Below, one piece after another: positions 1 to 14,220 of a stretch of 64,000 nucleotides of DNA. How positions within the stretch are numbered: position 1 is the stretch's first letter; each line of letters starts with the position of its first letter. Source of the stretch: Acanthosepion pharaonis (taxonomy: Eukaryota; Mollusca; Cephalopoda; Sepiida; Sepiidae); the NCBI GenBank assembly GCA_903632075.3, contig CAHIKZ030002622.1, forward strand, positions 484,501-548,500. Direction: 5' to 3'. Both the position numbers and the translations under genes were made by a program. The notes below the pieces were generated by a model. That model saw only the letters and a program-made list of their open reading frames with translations. It was not told the DNA's origin and searched no databases.

Positions 1-89
1 CTCTCAAAAAGGTAAATATTCATCCAGTCCAGTTGAGATACAAGTTTCACCGTTTTAGACTTCAAAATTAAAATATTGACCCAGTTTAT

Positions 90-2020
90 ACTTGCTCAAC
101 ATAAACATTGAAGTCTGGTTTATACTTCAATCAAACTTAAATATTGCTCCAGTTTATACTGGTTTGACTCAACATGTAAACATTAGTCTGGTTTATACTT
201 CAATCAAACTTAAATATTGCTCCAGTTTGTACTTGACTCAACATGTAAACATTGGTCTGGTTTATACTTCAATCAAACATTAAAAATATTGCTCCAGTTT
301 ATACTTGACTCAACATGTAAACATTGGTCTGGTTTATACTTCAATCAAACTTAAATATTGCTCCAGTTTATACTTGACTCAACATGTAAACATTGGTCTG
401 GTTTATACTTCAATCAAACTTAAATATTGCTCCAGTTTATACTTTTGACTCAACATGTAAACATTAGTCTGGTTTATACTTCAATCAAACTTAAATATTG
501 CTCCAGTTTATACTTGACTCAACATGTAAACATTGGTCTGGTTTATACTTCAATCAAACTTAAATATTGCTCCAGTTTATACTTGACTCAACATGTAAAA
601 ACATTAGTCTGGTTTATACTTCAATCAAACTTAAATATTGCTCCAGTTTATACTTGACTCAACATGTAAACATTGGTCTGGTTTATACTTCAATCAAACT
701 TAAATATTGCTCCAGTTTATACTTGACTCAACATGTAAACATTAGTCTGGTTTATACTTCAATCAAACTTAAATATTGCTCCAGTTTATACTTGACTCGA
801 CATGTAAACATTGGTCTGGTTTATACTTCAATCAAACTTAAATATTGCTCCAGTTTATACTTGACTCAACATGTAAACATTAGTCTGGTTTATACTTCAA
901 TCAAACTTAAATATTGCTCCAGTTTATACTTGACTCAACATGTAAACATTGGTCTGGTTTATACTTCAATCAAACTTAAATATTGCTCCAGTTTATACTT
1001 GACTCAACATGCAAACATTAGTCTGGTTTATACTTCAATCAAAACTTAAATATTGCTCCAGTTTATACTTGACTCAACATGTAAACATTGGTCTGGTTTA
1101 TACTTCAATCAAACTTAAATATTGCTCCAGTTTATACTTGACTCAACATGTAAACATTGGTCTGGTTTATACTTCAATCAAACTTAAATATTGCTCCAGT
1201 TTATACTTGACTCAACATGTAAACATTGGTCTGGTTTATACATCAATCAAAACTTAAATATTGTCTCCAGTTTATACTTAAATATTGTCTAGTTTATACT
1301 TGACTCAACATGTAAACATTAGTCTGGTTTATACTTCAATCAAACTTAAATATTGCTCCAGTTTATACTTGACTCAACATGTAAACATTAGTCTGGTTTA
1401 TACTTCAATCAAACTTAAATATTGCTCCAGTTTATACTTGACTCAACATGTAAACATTGGTCTGGTTTATACTTCAATCAAACTTAAATATTGCTCCAGT
1501 TTATACTTTGACTCAACATGTAAACATTAGTCTGGTTTATACTTCAATCAAACTTAAATATTGCTCCAGTTTATACTTGACTCAACATGTAAACATTGGT
1601 CTGGTTTATACTTCAATCAAACTTAAATATTGCTCCAGTTTATACTTGACTCAACATGTAAACATTAGTCTGGTTTATACTTCAATCAAACTTAAATATT
1701 GCTCCAGTTTATACTTGACTCAACATGTAAACATTAGTCTGGTTTTTATACTTCAATCAAACTTAAATATTGCTCCAGTTTATACTTGACTCAACATGTA
1801 AACATTGGTCTGGTTTATACTTCAATCAAACTTAAATATTGCTCCAGTTTATACTTGACTCAACATGTAAACATTGGTCTGGTTTATACTTCAATCAAAC
1901 TTAAATATTGCTCCAGTTTATACTTGACTCAACATGTAAACATTAGTCTGGTTTATACATCAATCAAACTTAAATATTGCTCAGTTTATACTTGACTCAA
2001 CATGTAAACATTGGTCTGAT
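90..2020. repeat. Satellite block 1, well ordered
   Basis: About 28 nearly identical 69-bp units. The main variable site is the A or G in ATTRGTCTGG of half A. Between 600 and 1,020 seven consecutive units alternate A,G,A,G,A,G,A, which gives a local 138-bp period. Occasional one-base gains in A or T runs break the frame. Confidence 0.9.
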
Positions 2021-5000
2021 TTATTTATACTTAAATATTTCAATCAAACTTAAATATTGCTCCAGTTTATACTTTGACTCAACATGTAAACATTAGTCTG
2101 GTTTATACTTCAATCAAACTTAAATATTGCTCCAGTTTATACTTGACTCAACATTAAACATTGGTCTGGTTTATACTTCAATCAAACTTAAATATTGCTC
2201 CAGTTTATACTTGACTCAACATGTAAACATTAGTCTGGTTTATACTTCAATCAAACTTAAAACTTAAATCTGGTTTCAATCAAACTTAAATATTCAGTTT
2301 ATACTTCAATCAAACTTAAATATTGCTCAGTTTATACTTGACTCAACATGTAAACATTGGTCTGGTTTATACTTCAGTTCAAACTCAACATGTAAAAATA
2401 TTGCTCCAGTTTATACTTGACTCAACATGTAAACATTGGTCTGGTTTATACTTCAATCAAACTTAAATATTTCCAGTTTATACTTGACTCAACAGTTTAG
2501 TCTGGTTTTGACTTCAATCAAACTTAAATATTGCCCAGTTTATACTTGACTCAACATGTAAACATTGGTCTGGTTTATACTTCAATCAAACTTAAATATT
2601 GCTCCAGTTTATACTTGACTCAACATGTAAACATTGGGTCTGGTTTATACTTCAATCAAACTTAAATATTGCTCCAGTTTATACTTGACTCAACATGTAA
2701 AACATTAGTTTATACTGGTTTATACTTCAATCAAACTTAAATATTGCTCCAGTTTATACTTGACTCAACATGTAAAACATTAGTCTGGACAATCAAACTT
2801 AAATACAGTTTATACTTGACTCAACATGTAAACATTGGTCTGGTTTATACTTCAATTTAAATATACTGACTCAATGTAAACATTGGTCTGGTTTATACTT
2901 CAATCAAACTTAAATATTGCTCCAGTTTATACTTGACTCAACATTATTGGTCTGGTTTATACTTCAATCAAACTTAAATACATGTAAACATTAGTCTGGT
3001 TTATACTTCAATCAAACTTAAAATCAGTTTATACTTTGACTCAACATTAAAATTATTGTTTATACTTCAATCAAACTTAAATATTGCTCCAGTTTATACT
3101 TGACTCAACATGTAAACATTGGTCTGGTTTATACTTCAATCAAACTTAAAAATATTAAACATTAGTCTGGTTTATACTTCAATCCAGTTTATACTTGACT
3201 CAACTAAACAAGTCATGTAAACATAAATATTGTCAGTTTATACTTGACTCAACATTAAACATTGGTCTCAACTTCTAAATATTGCTTCAACATGTAAACA
3301 TTAGTCTGATTTATACTCAATCTGGTTTATACTTGACTCAACATCAAACTTAAATATTGCTCCAGTTTATACTTGACTCAACACATGTAAACATTAGTCT
3401 GGTTTATGCTTCAATCAAACTTAAATATTGCTCCAGTTTATACTTGACTCAACATGTAAACATTGGTCTGGTTTATACTTCAATCAAACTTAAATATTGC
3501 TCCAGTTTATACTTGACTCAACATGTAAACATTAGTCTGGTTTATTTCAATCAAACTAAATATTGCTTCGACATTAGTCTGGTTTATACTTCAATCAAAC
3601 TTAAATATTGCTCCAACTTGGTTTATCCTTCGGCTCAACGTATAAACATTGGTCTGGTTTATGTACAATCAAACAAATGTGCTCCAGTTATACTTAAGCT
3701 CAACATATAAACATTAGTCTGGTTTATACTTCAATCAAACAAATATTGCTCAGTTTATATAGGCTCAACATGTAAACGTTGGTCTGGTTTATACTTCAAT
3801 CAGAGCCAAATATTGTCCAGTTTATGTAATCATATGTAAACATTAGTCTGGTTTTATACTTCAATCAAACTTAAATATTGCTCCAGTTTATACTTTCTGA
3901 CTCAACATGTAAACATTGGTCTGGTTTATACTTCAATCAAAATCCTAAATATTGCTCCAGTTTAACTTTGACTCAAATAAACATTAGTCTGGTTTATACT
4001 TCAATATTGCCCAGTTTATACTTAACTCAACATGTAAACATTGGTCTGGCTTTATACTAATCAAAACTGTAAATATTGCTCCAGTTTATACTTGGACTCC
4101 AACATAAAACATTAGTCTGGTTTATAATTTCCAATCAAACTTAAATATTGCTCCAGTTTATACTTGACTTAACATGTAAACATTCTGGTTTAACAATCAA
4201 ACTTAAATATTGCTCCAGTTTATACTTCTGACTTGGTCTGGTTTATACTTCAATCAAACTTAAATATTGCTCTGGTTTATACGAGCTAACATGTAAACAT
4301 TGGTCTGGTTTAAGCAAAATGTAAACATTCAAAATCCTGGTTTATTGACTTCAATCAAACTTAAATATTGCTCCAGTTTATACTTGACTCGACATGTAAA
4401 ACATTGGTCTGGTTTTATGCGCCAATCAAACTTAAATATTGTCCAGTTTATACTTTCGTAAACATTGGTTGGTTTATACTTCAATCAAACTTAAATATTG
4501 CTCAGTTTATACTCTTGACTCAACATGTAAACATAGTCTGATTTATTCAATCAAACTTAAATATTGCTCCAGTTTATACTTTTGACTCAACAAAAATATG
4601 TTTATATCAATCAAACTTAAATACAGTTTTATACTTGACTCAACATGTAAACATTGGTCTGGTTTATACTTCAATCAAACCTAAATATTGCTCCAGTTTA
4701 TACTTGACTCAACATGTAAATATTGGTCTGGTTTATACTTCAATCAAACTTAAATATTGTTCCAGTTTATATGACTAACATGTAAACATTGGTCTGGTTT
4801 ATACTTCAATCAAACTTAAATATTGCTCCAGTTTATACTTGACTCATGTAAACATTGTAAACAATCAACCAAATAGTCTAGTTTATACTTGACTCAACAT
4901 GTAAACATTGGTCTGGTTTACTTCAATCAAACTTAAATATTGCTCCAGTTTCAACATAAACATTAGTCTGGTTTATACTTCAACTCAAAACATGTAAACA
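2020..5000. repeat. Satellite block 2, scrambled
   Basis: The same words occur (TCTGGTTTATACTTCAATC, TTAAATATTGCTCC), but units are truncated, fused out of order or missing pieces. Base substitutions are comparatively few; most differences are deletions, insertions and joins inside units. A short stretch at 3,360-3,540 is regular again. Confidence 0.85.
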
Positions 5001-8000
5001 TGTAAAACATTGGTCTGGTTTATACTTCAATCAAACTTAAATATTGCTCCAGTTTATACTTGACTCAACATGTAAACATTAGTCTGGTTTATACTTCAAT
5101 CAAACTTAAATATTGCTCCAGTTTATACTTGACTCAACATGTAAACATTGGTCTGGTTTATACTTCAATCAAACTTAAATATTGCTCCAGTTTATACTTG
5201 ACTCAACATGTAAACATTGGTCTGGTTTATACTTCAATCAAACTTAAATATTGCTCCAGTTTATACTTGACTCAACATGTAAACATTGTCTGGTTTATAC
5301 TTCAATCAAACTTAAATATTGCTCCAGTTTATACTTGACTCAACATGTAAACATTGGTCTGGTTTATACTTCAATCAAACTTAAATATTGCTCCAGTTTA
5401 TACTTGACTCAACATGTAAACATTAGTCTGGTTTATACTTCAATCAAACTTAAATATTGCTCCAGTTTATACTTGACTCAACATGTAAACATTGGTCTGG
5501 TTTATACTTCAATCAAACTTAAAATATTGCTCCAGTTTATACTTGACTCAACATGTAAACATTAGTCTGGTTTATACTTCAATCAAACTTAAATATTGCT
5601 CCAGTTTATACTTGACTCAACATGTAAACATTAGTCTGTTTTATACTTCAATCAAACTTAAATATTGCTCCAGTTTATACATTGGTCTGGTTTATACTTC
5701 AATCAAACTTAAATCCAGTTTATACTTGAAACATTAGTCTGGTTTATACTTCAATCAAACTTAAATATTGCTCCAGTTTATACTTGACTCAACATGTAAA
5801 CATTGGTCTGGTTTATACTTCAATCAAACTTAAATATTGCTCCAGTTTATACTTGACTCAACATGTAAACATTAGTCTGGTTTATACTTCAATCAAACTT
5901 AAATATTGCTCCAGTTTATACTTGACTCAACATGTAAACATTGGTCTGGTTTATACTTCAATCAAACTTAATATTGCTCCAGTTTATACTTGACTCAACA
6001 TGTAAACATTAGTCTGGTTTATACTTCAATCAAACTTAAATATTGCTCCAGTTTATACTTGACTCAACATGTAAACATTGGTCTGGTTTATACTTCAATC
6101 AAACTTAAATATTGTCCAGTTTATACTTGACTCAACATGTAAACATTGGTCTGGTTTATACTTCAATCAAACTTAAATATTGCTCCAGTTTATACTTGAC
6201 TCAACATGTAAACATTGGTCTGGTTTATACTTCAATCAAACTTAAATATTGCTCCAGTTTATACTTGACTCAACATGTAAACATTGGTCTGGTTTATACT
6301 TCAATCAAACTTAAATATTGCTCCAGTTTATACTTGACTCAACATGTAAACATTAGTCTGGTTTATACTTCAATCAAACTTAAAAGTTTATTGACTCAAC
6401 TCATTGGTCAGTTTATACTTGACTCAACATGTAAACATTAGTCTGGTTTATACTTCAATCAAACTTAAATATTGGTCAGTTTATACTTGACTCAACACTT
6501 AAACATTGGTCAGTTTATACTTCACTCAAACTTAAACATTGGTCAGTTTATACTTCAATCAAACTTAAATATTGCTCCAGTTTATACTTGACTCAACATG
6601 TAAACATTAGTCTGGTTTATACTTCAATCAAACTTAAATATTGCTCCAGTTTATACTTTCAACATGTAAACATTAGTCTGGTTTTATACTTGACTCAACA
6701 TAAACATTAAACTTCAATCAAACTTAAATATTGCTCCAGTTTATACTTGACTCAACATGTAAACATTAGTCTGTTTATACTTCAATCAAACTTAAATATG
6801 TTTATACTTGACTCAACATGTAAACATTGGTCTGGTTTATACTTCAATCAAACTTAAATATTGCTCCAGTTTATAAACTTGACTCAACATGACTAAACAT
6901 TAGTCTGGTTTATACTTCAATCAAACTTAAATATTGCTCCAGTTTATACTTGACTCAACATGTAAACATTAGTCTGGTTTATACTTCAATCAAACTTAAA
7001 TATTGCTCCAGTTTATACTTGACTCGACATGTAAACATTAGTCTGGTTTATACTTCAATCAAACTTAAATATTGCTCAGTTTATACTTGACTCAACATGT
7101 AAACATTAGTCTGGTTTATACTTCAATCAAACTTAAATATTGCTCCAGTTTATACTTGACTCAACATGTAAACATTGGTTAGTCTTAAATATTGCTCAGT
7201 TTATACTTGACTCAAATCATTAGTCTGGTTTATACTTTAAATATTGCTCCAGTTTATACTTGACTCAACATGTAAACATTGGTCTGGTTTATACTTCAAT
7301 CAAACTTAAATATTGCTCCAGTTTATACTTGACTCAACATGTAAACATTGGTCTGGTTTATACTTCAATCAAACTTAAATATTGCTCCAGTTTATACTTG
7401 ACTCAACATGTAAACATTAGTCTGGTTTATACTTCAATCAAACTTAAATATTGCTCCAGTTTATACTTGACTCAACATGTAAACATTGGTCTGGTTTATA
7501 CTTCAATCAAACTTAAATATTGCTCCAGTTTATACTTGACTCAACATGTAAACATTAGTCTGGTTTATACTTCAATCAAACTTAAATATTGCTCCAGTTT
7601 ATACTTGACTCAACATGTAAACATTGGTCTGGTTTATACTTCAATCAAACTTAAATATTGCTCCAGTTTATAAACATTAGTCTGTTTACAATCAACATCA
7701 GTTTATACTTAAACATTGGTCTGGTTTTATACTTCAATCAAACTTAAATATTGCTCCAGTTTATACTTGACTCAACATGTAAACATTAGTCTGGTTTATA
7801 CTTCAATCAAACTTAAATATTGTTTATACTTCAATCAAACTTAAATATTCCAGTTTATACTTGACTCAACATGTAAACATTAGTCTGGTTTATACTTCAA
7901 TCAAACTTAAATATTGCTCCAGTTTATACTTGACTCAACATGTAAACATTAGTCTGGTTTATACTTCAATCAAACTTAAATATTGCTCCAGTTTATACTT

Positions 8001-8080
8001 GACTCAACATGTAAACATTAGTCTGGTTTATACTTCAATCAAACTTAAATATTGCTCCAGTTTATACTTAACAACATGAC
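5000..8080. repeat. Satellite block 3, mostly ordered
   Basis: Runs of intact 69-bp units at 5,030-5,680, 5,760-6,380 and 7,240-7,670 are separated by short truncated units. A/G alternation at the half A site is visible at 5,793-6,072 (G,A,G,A,G) and at 7,340-7,617 (G,A,G,A,G). Confidence 0.85.
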
Positions 8081-9930
8081 TAATCAACTTAAATATTGCC
8101 CAGTTTATATTTTTCAACATGTTATTAGTCTGGTTTATATCAATCAAACTTAAATATTGTCTAGTTTATATACTTTGACTCAACATGTAAACATTGGTCT
8201 GGTTTATACTTCAATCAAACTTAAATATTGCTCCAGTTTATACTTGACTCAACATGTAAAACATTGGTCTGGTTTATACTTCAATCAAAACTTAAATATT
8301 GCTCCAGTTTATACTTGACTCAACATGTAAATTGCTCCAGTTTTAGTCAACATGTAACATTTTGGTTTATACTTCAATCAAACTTAAATATTGCTCCAGT
8401 TTATTTGACTCACATGTAAACATTGGTCTGGTTTATACTTCAATCAAACTTAAATATTGGCCCAGTTTATACTAATTGACTCAATATGACTCAAACATTA
8501 GTCTGTTTATACTCAATCAAACTTAAATATTAGTCCAGTTTATACTGAAACATTGGACTGGACATGTAAACATTAGTCTGATTTATACTTAACTCAAAAC
8601 TTAAATATTATCCAGTTTATACTGATCAATATTAAACATTGGTCCCAGTTTATACTTCAATCAAGCAAGTCTGGTTTAAATATTGCCTCAGTTTATACTT
8701 GACTCAACATGTAAACATTGGTCTGGTTTATACTTCAATCAAACTTAAATATTGTCCAGTTTATACTTGACTCAACATGTAAACATTGGTCTGGTTTATA
8801 CTTCAATCAAACTTAAATATTGTTCAGTTTATACTTGACTCAACATAAACATTGGTCTGGTTTATACTTCAATCAAACTTAAATATTGCTCCAGTTTATG
8901 CCCGACTCAACATGTAAACATTGGTCTGGTTTATACTTCAATAAACCCCCTGGTTATTGCTCCTAAAAGTTTATACTTGACTCAACATGTAAACATTGGC
9001 CTGGTTTATACTTCAATCAAACTTAAATATTGCTCCAGTTTATACTCAACATGTAAACATTAGTCTGGTTTATACTTCAATCAAAAAAATATTGCTCCTG
9101 TCTGGTTTATACTTGACTAAAACATGTAAACATTGGTCTGGTTTATACTTCAATCAAAACTTAAATATTGCTCCAGTTTATACTTGACTCAACATGTAAA
9201 CATTAGTCTGGTTTATACTTCAATCAAACTTAAATATTGCTCGGATTTATACGCTGACTCAACATGTAAACATTGGTCTGGTTTTATATCAATCAAACTT
9301 AAATATTGCTCCAGTTTATACTTGACTCAACATGTAAACATTAGTCTGGTTTTTATACTTCAATCAAACTTAAATATTGCTCAAACTCAACATAAATATT
9401 GGTCTGGTTGCTTCAATCAAATTTTAAATATTGCTCAGTTTATACTTGACTCAACATGTAAACATTGGTCTGGTTTATACTTCAATCAAATTATTGTCTG
9501 GTTTATCAACTTCAATCAAACTTAAATATTGCTCCAGTTTATACTTGACTCAACATGTAAACATTAGTCTGGTTTATACTTCAATCAAACTTAAATATTG
9601 CTCAGTTTATACTTGACTCAACATGCAAACATTAGTCTGGTTTATACTTCAATCAAACTTAAATATTGCTCCAGTTTATACTTGACTCAACATGTAAACA
9701 TTGGTCTGGTTTATCAAACTTAAATATTCAATCAAACTTAAATCAACATTTAAACATTAGTCTGGTTTAACTTCAATAAACATTAGTCTGGTTTATACTT
9801 GACTCAAATGTAAACATTAGTCTGGTTTAACTTCAATCAAACTTAAATATTGCTCAGTTTATACTTGACTCAACATGTAAACATTGGTCTGGTTTATCAA
9901 ACAAATATTGCTCAGTTTATCAAACATTAA
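8080..9930. repeat. Satellite block 4, scrambled
   Basis: Recognisable half A and half B fragments in irregular order, with a few foreign-looking words such as AATAAACCCCCTGG near 8,941. Regular units reappear briefly at 9,130-9,240 and 9,520-9,720. Confidence 0.8.
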
Positions 9931-12190
9931 ATATTGCTTCAATCAAACTTAAATATTCTCAGTTTATACTTGACTCAACATGTAAACATTGGTCTGGTTT
10001 ATACTTCAATCAAACTTAAATATTGCTCCAGTTTATACTTGACTCAACATGTAAACATTGGTCTGCAAACATTTTATACTTCAATCAAACTTAAATATTG
10101 CTCAGTTTACTTGACTCAACATGTAAACATTGGTCTGGTTTATACTTCAATCAAACTTAAATATTGCTCCAGTTTATACTTGACTCAACATGTAAACATT
10201 GGTCTGGTTTATACTTCAATCAAACTTAAATATTGCTCCAGTTTATACTTGACTCAACATGTAAAACATTGGTCTGGTTTATACTTCAATCAAACTTAAA
10301 TATTGCTCAGTTTATACTTGACTCAACATGTAAACATTAGTCTGGTTTATACTTCAATCAAACTTAAATATTGCTCCAGTTTATACTTGACTCAACATGT
10401 AAACATTAGTCTGGTTTATACTTCAATCAAACTTAAATATTGCTCCAGTTTATACTTGACTCAACATGTAAACATTGGTCTGGTTTATACTTCAATCAAA
10501 CTTAAATATTGCTCCAGTTTATACTTGACTCAACATGTAAACATTAGTCTGGTTTATACTTCAATCAAACTTAAATATTGCTCCAGTTTATACTTGACTC
10601 AACATGTAAACATTAGTCTGGTTTATACTTCAATCAAACTTAAATATTGCTCCAGTTTATACTTGACTCAACATGTAAACAGTTGGTCTTAAATATTGGT
10701 TTTTATACTTCAATCAATCAAACTTAAATATTGCTCCAGTTTATACTTGACTCAACATGTAAACATTAGTCTGGTTTATACTTCAATCAAACTTAAATAT
10801 TGCTCAGTTTATACTTGACTCAACATGTAAACATTAGTCTGGTTTATACTTCAATCAAACTTAAATATTGCTCCAGTTTATACTTGACTCAACATGTAAA
10901 ACATTAGTCTGGTTTGACTTCAATCAAACTTAAATAATGACTTGTAAACATTAGTCTGGTTTATACTTCAATCAAACTTAAATATTGCTCCAGTTTTATA
11001 CTTGACTCAACATGTAAACATTGGTCTGGTTTATACTTCAATCAAACTTAAATATTGCTCAGTTTATACTTGACTCAACATAAACATTAGTCTGGTTTAT
11101 ACTTCAATCAAACTTAAATATTGCTCCAGTTTATACTTGACTCAACATGTAAACATTAGTCTGGTTTATACTTCAATCAAACTTAAATATTGCTCCAGTT
11201 TATACTTGACTCAACATGTAAACATTGGTCTGGTTTATCAAACTTAAATATTCCAGTTTAATCAAACTGGTTTATAAATATTGCTCCAGTTTATACTTGA
11301 CTCAACATGTAAACATTGGTCTGGTTTATAGTTCAATCAAACTTAAATATTGCTCCAGTTTATACTTGACTCAACATGTAAACATTAGTCTGGTTTATAC
11401 TTCAATCAAACTTAAATATTGCTCCAGTTTATACTTGACTCAACATGTAAACATTGGTCTGGTTTCAATCAAACTTAAATATTGCTCCAGTTTATACTTG
11501 ACTCAACATGTAAACATTAGTCTGGTTTATACTTCAATCAAACTTAAATATTGCTCCAGTTTTATGTGACTCAACATGTAAACATTAGTCTGGTTTATAC
11601 TTCAATCAAACTTAAATATTGCTCCAGTTTATACTTGACTCAACATGTAAACATTAGTCTGGTTTATACTTCAATCAAACTTAAATATTGCTCCAGTTTA
11701 TACTTGACTCAACATGTAAACATTGGTCTGGTTTATACTTCAATCAAACTTAAATATTGCTCCAGTTTATACTTGACTCAACATGTAAACATTGGTCTGG
11801 TTTATACTTCAATCAAACTTAAATATTGCTCCAGTTTATAGTCTGGTTTATATCAATGACTCAACATGTAAACATTAGTCTGGTTTATACTTCAATCAAA
11901 CTTAAATATTGCTCAGTTTATACTTGACTCAACATGTAAACATTAGTCTGGTTTATACTTCAATCAAACTTAAATATTGCTCCAGTTTATACTTGACTCA
12001 ACATGTAAACATTAGTCTGGTTTATACTTCAATCAAACTTAAATATTGCTCCAGTTTATACTTGACTCAACATGTAAACATTAGTCTGGTTTATACTTCA
12101 ATCAAACTTAAATATTGCTCCAGTTTATACTTGACTCAACATGTAAACATTGGTCTGGTTTATACTTCAATCAAACTTAAACATGTAAAC
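9930..12190. repeat. Satellite block 5, well ordered
   Basis: Regular 69-bp units with occasional truncations (10,680-10,720, 11,240-11,280 and 11,460). The longest clean runs are 10,310-10,680 and 11,560-11,840. Confidence 0.88.
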
Positions 12191-14220
12191 ATTAGTCTGG
12201 TTTATACTAATCAACTTAAACATTGTCTGTTTATACTGACTAACATGTAAACATTGGAATCAAAAAAGTAAATATCTGTCTGGTTTACTTGAGCTAAAAA
12301 TAAACATAGGTCTGGTTTATGTTTGAATATTGCCCAGTTTAAACTTAAATATTGCTCCAGACTCAACATGCAAACATTGGTCTGGTTTATATCAATCAAA
12401 ACTAAATATTGCTCCAGTTTATACTTTGACTCAACATGTAAACATTAGTCTGATTTATACTTCAATCAAAATTAAATATTGCTCCAGCTTTATACTCTGA
12501 CTCAACATGTAAACATTGGTCTGGTTTATACCTTAAATATCCAAACTTAAAATTAGTCTGGTTTATATCAATCAAACCTAGTTTATACTTGACTGACATG
12601 TAAACATTGGCCTGGTTTATACTAATCAAAACTTAAATATTGCCCAGTTTATACTTTTGACTCAACATGTAAATATTAGTCTGATTTATACTTCAATCAA
12701 ACTTAAATATTGCTCCAGTTTATAAACTTGGACTTCAATCAACATGTAAACATGGTCTGGTTTATACTTCAATCAAACTTAAATATTGTCCAGTTTTATT
12801 TTGACTCAACATACCAAACATTGGTCTGGTTTATACTTCAATCAAACTTAAATATTGCTCCAGTTTATACTTGACTCAACATGTAATATTATTCAAAAGT
12901 CTCCAGTTTATACTTGACTGACATGTAAACATTGGCCTGGTTTAAATCAAATAAATATTGCTCCAGTTTATACTTGACCTAACATGTAAACATTAGTCTG
13001 GTTTATCAATCAAATCAAACTCAGTAAATATTGCTCCAGTTTATACTTGACTAAATATGTAAACATTGTCAACATCTATACTTCTAATCAATCAAACTTA
13101 AATATTGCCCAGTTTATACTTGAGTATTTCGACATGTAAACATTGGTCAGTTTATACTTCAATCAAACTTAAATATTGCCCAGTTTATACTTGACTCAAC
13201 ATGTAAAATTGGTCTGGTTTATACTTCAATCAAACTTAAATATTGTCTAGTTTATACTTGACTCAAATAAACATTGGTCTGGCTTATACTTCAATCAAAC
13301 TTTAAATATTCCAGTTTATACTTGACTCAACATGTAAACATTGGTCTGGTTTATCCAACAAATTCAAATTCAGTTTAACTTAAATATTGGTCTGGTTTAT
13401 ACTCAATCAAACTTGACTCAGTTTATACTTAAAACATTAAAATCCTGATTTATACTCAATCAAACTTAAATATTGCCCAGTTTATACTTGACTCAACATG
13501 TAAACATTAGTCTGGTTTATACTTCAATCAAACTTAAATATTGCTCCAGTTTATACTGACTCAACATGTAAACATTGTCCTGGTTTATACTTCAATCAAA
13601 CTTAAATATTGCTCCAGTTTATACTTGACTCAACATGTCAATAAACATTAGTCTGGTTTATACTTCAATCAAACTTAAATATTATTGGTCCAGTTTATAC
13701 TTGACTCAACATTTAAACATTGGTCTGGTTTATACTTCAATCAAACTTAAAATTGCTCCAGTTTATACTTGACTCAACATGTAAACATTGATAAACTTAA
13801 ATTAGTCTGATTTATACTTCAATCAAACTTAAATATTGCTCCAGTTTTATACAGTTTTTGACTCAACATGTAAACATTGGTCTGGTTTATACTTCAATCA
13901 AACTTAAATATTGCTCCAGTTTATACTTGACTCAACATGTAAACATTGGTCTGGTTTATACTTCAATCAAACTTAAATATTGCTCCAGTTTATACTTGAC
14001 TCAACATGTAAACATTGGTCTGGTTTATACTTCAATCAAACTCGAAATATTGCTCCAGTTTATACTTTGACTCAACATGTAAACATTGGTCTGGTTTATA
14101 CTTCAATCAAACTTAAATCATTGACTCAACATCCAGTTTATACTTCGACTTGACTCAACATGTAAACATTAGTCTGGTTTATATACTCAATGTCAATACT
14201 TAATTCAAACAAATATTGCT
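12190..14220. repeat. Satellite block 6, scrambled
   Basis: Truncated and rearranged units, including many TGCCCAG in place of TGCTCCAG and internal losses. A regular run of three units sits at 13,860-14,050. There is no other feature in this stretch. Confidence 0.83.

Noticed and set aside
90..2020. Regular repeats that might be a CRISPR array
   Set aside because: There are no unique spacers; the whole 69-bp unit repeats, and the context is a eukaryotic genome.
7260..7673. A long open frame of 23-residue repeats (LTQHVNIGLVYT...) and many like it across the first 20 kb
   Set aside because: The 69-bp satellite unit is a multiple of three with one stop-free frame, so open frames are automatic. 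Frequent frame-breaking indels, TTG-type starts and no flanking gene structure argue against a repetitive protein.
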